From contig JASHUP010000115.1 of assembly GCA_030039915.1 (NCBI GenBank), positions 1-11,711 on the forward strand: DNA of 11,711 bases. Reading direction: 5' to 3'. Numbering within the stretch: position 1 is the stretch's first letter; every line of letters starts with the position of its first letter. Below the pieces are notes generated by a model. The model was not told where the DNA came from. It made no database searches and worked only from the letters and a program-made list of their open reading frames with translations. The DNA is from Thermoplasmata archaeon (GTDB taxonomy: Archaea > Thermoplasmatota > Thermoplasmata > UBA184). The translations under genes were made by a program, and so were the position numbers. This document shows positions 11,227 through 11,711 of this stretch, piece by piece.

Positions 11227-11711
11227 ATGCAGGGAGCCACCGACCGTCAGGTGCGAAAGTTCGTCTTCGACTTCTTCCTCAAGGAGACGTTCGCGCCGTC
11301 GATCGAGGAGATCGCGGCCGGGACGAAGCTCTCCCGGTCCCACGCGGTGGCCGCCCTCGAACGACTGGACGCGGCCCATCACGTCAAGCTGCTCGAGGGA
11401 ACCGACCGGATCCTGATGGCGTTCCCGCTCTCGGCCGTCGCGACCCCCCACCGGGTCACCCGACGCTCGGGTCAGCGATACTTCGCCAACTGCGCGTGGG
11501 ACGCGGTCGCGTTTCATCCGATGCTCGGCGAGCCGATCGAGATCTCTTCGTTCTGCCGCCACTGCGGCGCCCCGGTACGATTTCGGATGGAGTCCGGGCG
11601 GGGCGTGCCGTCGACCGACCACCTCCCCGTGGTGTACCTCGCTTGGCCGGCCGCGACGTGGTGGAACGACATCGTGAGAACCTGTGCGAACAGTATGGTC
11701 TTCTTCGACTC
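11227..11711 (+). CDS. MerB-like organomercurial lyase, 3' end outside window
   Basis: 161 codons are visible before the window ends, with no stop. The N-terminal 70 residues form a winged-helix-like domain (KETFAPSIEEIAAGTKLS, then SHAVAALERLDAAHHVKLL), which fits the N-terminal part of alkylmercury lyase. The middle matches the MerB catalytic core: RYFANCAWDAVAFHPMLG holds Cys89 and Asp92 where MerB has Cys96 and Asp99, and TCANSMVFFDS holds Cys153 where MerB has Cys159. All three residues used by MerB for protonolysis of the C-Hg bond are thus present. SFCRHCGAPV adds a CxxC pair (110, 113) near where bacterial MerB has a single Cys. A mercury role is family inference: no merA, merR or mer transporter is in view, and some homologues may do other work. 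ATG 11227 has an AT-rich box 29 nt upstream. Confidence 0.75.
   Translation, partial: MQGATDRQVRKFVFDFFLKETFAPSIEEIAAGTKLSRSHAVAALERLDAAHHVKLLEGTDRILMAFPLSAVATPHRVTRRSGQRYFANCAWDAVAFHPMLGEPIEISSFCRHCGAPVRFRMESGRGVPSTDHLPVVYLAWPAATWWNDIVRTCANSMVFFD

Noticed and set aside
1..11711. Search for tRNA, rRNA, CRISPR repeats, IS ends, integrases and toxin-antitoxin or defence genes.
   Set aside because: I saw no cloverleaf or rRNA-like segment, no regularly spaced repeats, no transposase or recombinase motifs and no recognised defence domain.

Overview
The window reads as chromosomal DNA from a GC-rich archaeon. Several starts have an AT-rich, TATA-like box centred about 22-33 nt upstream and no Shine-Dalgarno sequence in between, as expected for leaderless archaeal promoters with a TSS at or near the start codon. 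GTG starts are common. Other pointers are a KaiC/RecA-like protein, zinc-ribbon membrane proteins and an exported domain rich in N-glycosylation sequons. A high-GC Thermoplasmatota-type soil or sediment lineage would fit, but that is inference: there is no rRNA or other marker here. The DNA is densely coding with no gene-free stretch above 300 bases, and I see no tRNA, rRNA, CRISPR array, IS element or integrase.

Layout. 1-460: the end of a cupin gene, convergent with a SRPBCC/AHSA1 gene. 457-2318 (- strand): the AHSA1 gene, with a possible 34-codon leader ORF, then a two-gene operon of alpha/beta hydrolase and luciferase-domain (DUF5519-like) protein. 2548-3513 (+): a threonine/serine dehydratase-type PLP enzyme. 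3537-4256 (-): a KaiC/RecA-like protein that seems to have lost its ATP-binding residues. 4482-5339 (+): a two-domain GNAT acetyltransferase. 5452-6867 (-): a group II PLP amino-acid decarboxylase. 6956-8047 (-): a two-helix membrane protein with a C-terminal eight-cysteine finger. 8294-8881 (-): a zinc ribbon, one membrane helix and a sequon-rich exterior domain. 8937-10683 (-): a DrrA/DrrB-type ABC exporter (ATPase, then permease). 10874-11185 (+): a small zinc-ribbon protein with a long charged helix. 11227 to the window end (+): a MerB-like organomercurial lyase, cut by the edge.

Most genes look like single transcription units. The clear operons are hydrolase plus luciferase-domain protein, and the ABC pair. 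The contents suggest small-molecule and amino-acid metabolism, export and detoxification. No single multi-gene novel system is evident. The most unusual items are the FYVE-spaced eight-cysteine finger on a membrane protein, the apparent KaiC pseudo-ATPase, the MerB-like protein with its Cys-Asp-Cys set intact, and the possible leader ORF whose stop overlaps the AHSA1 start as ATGA.
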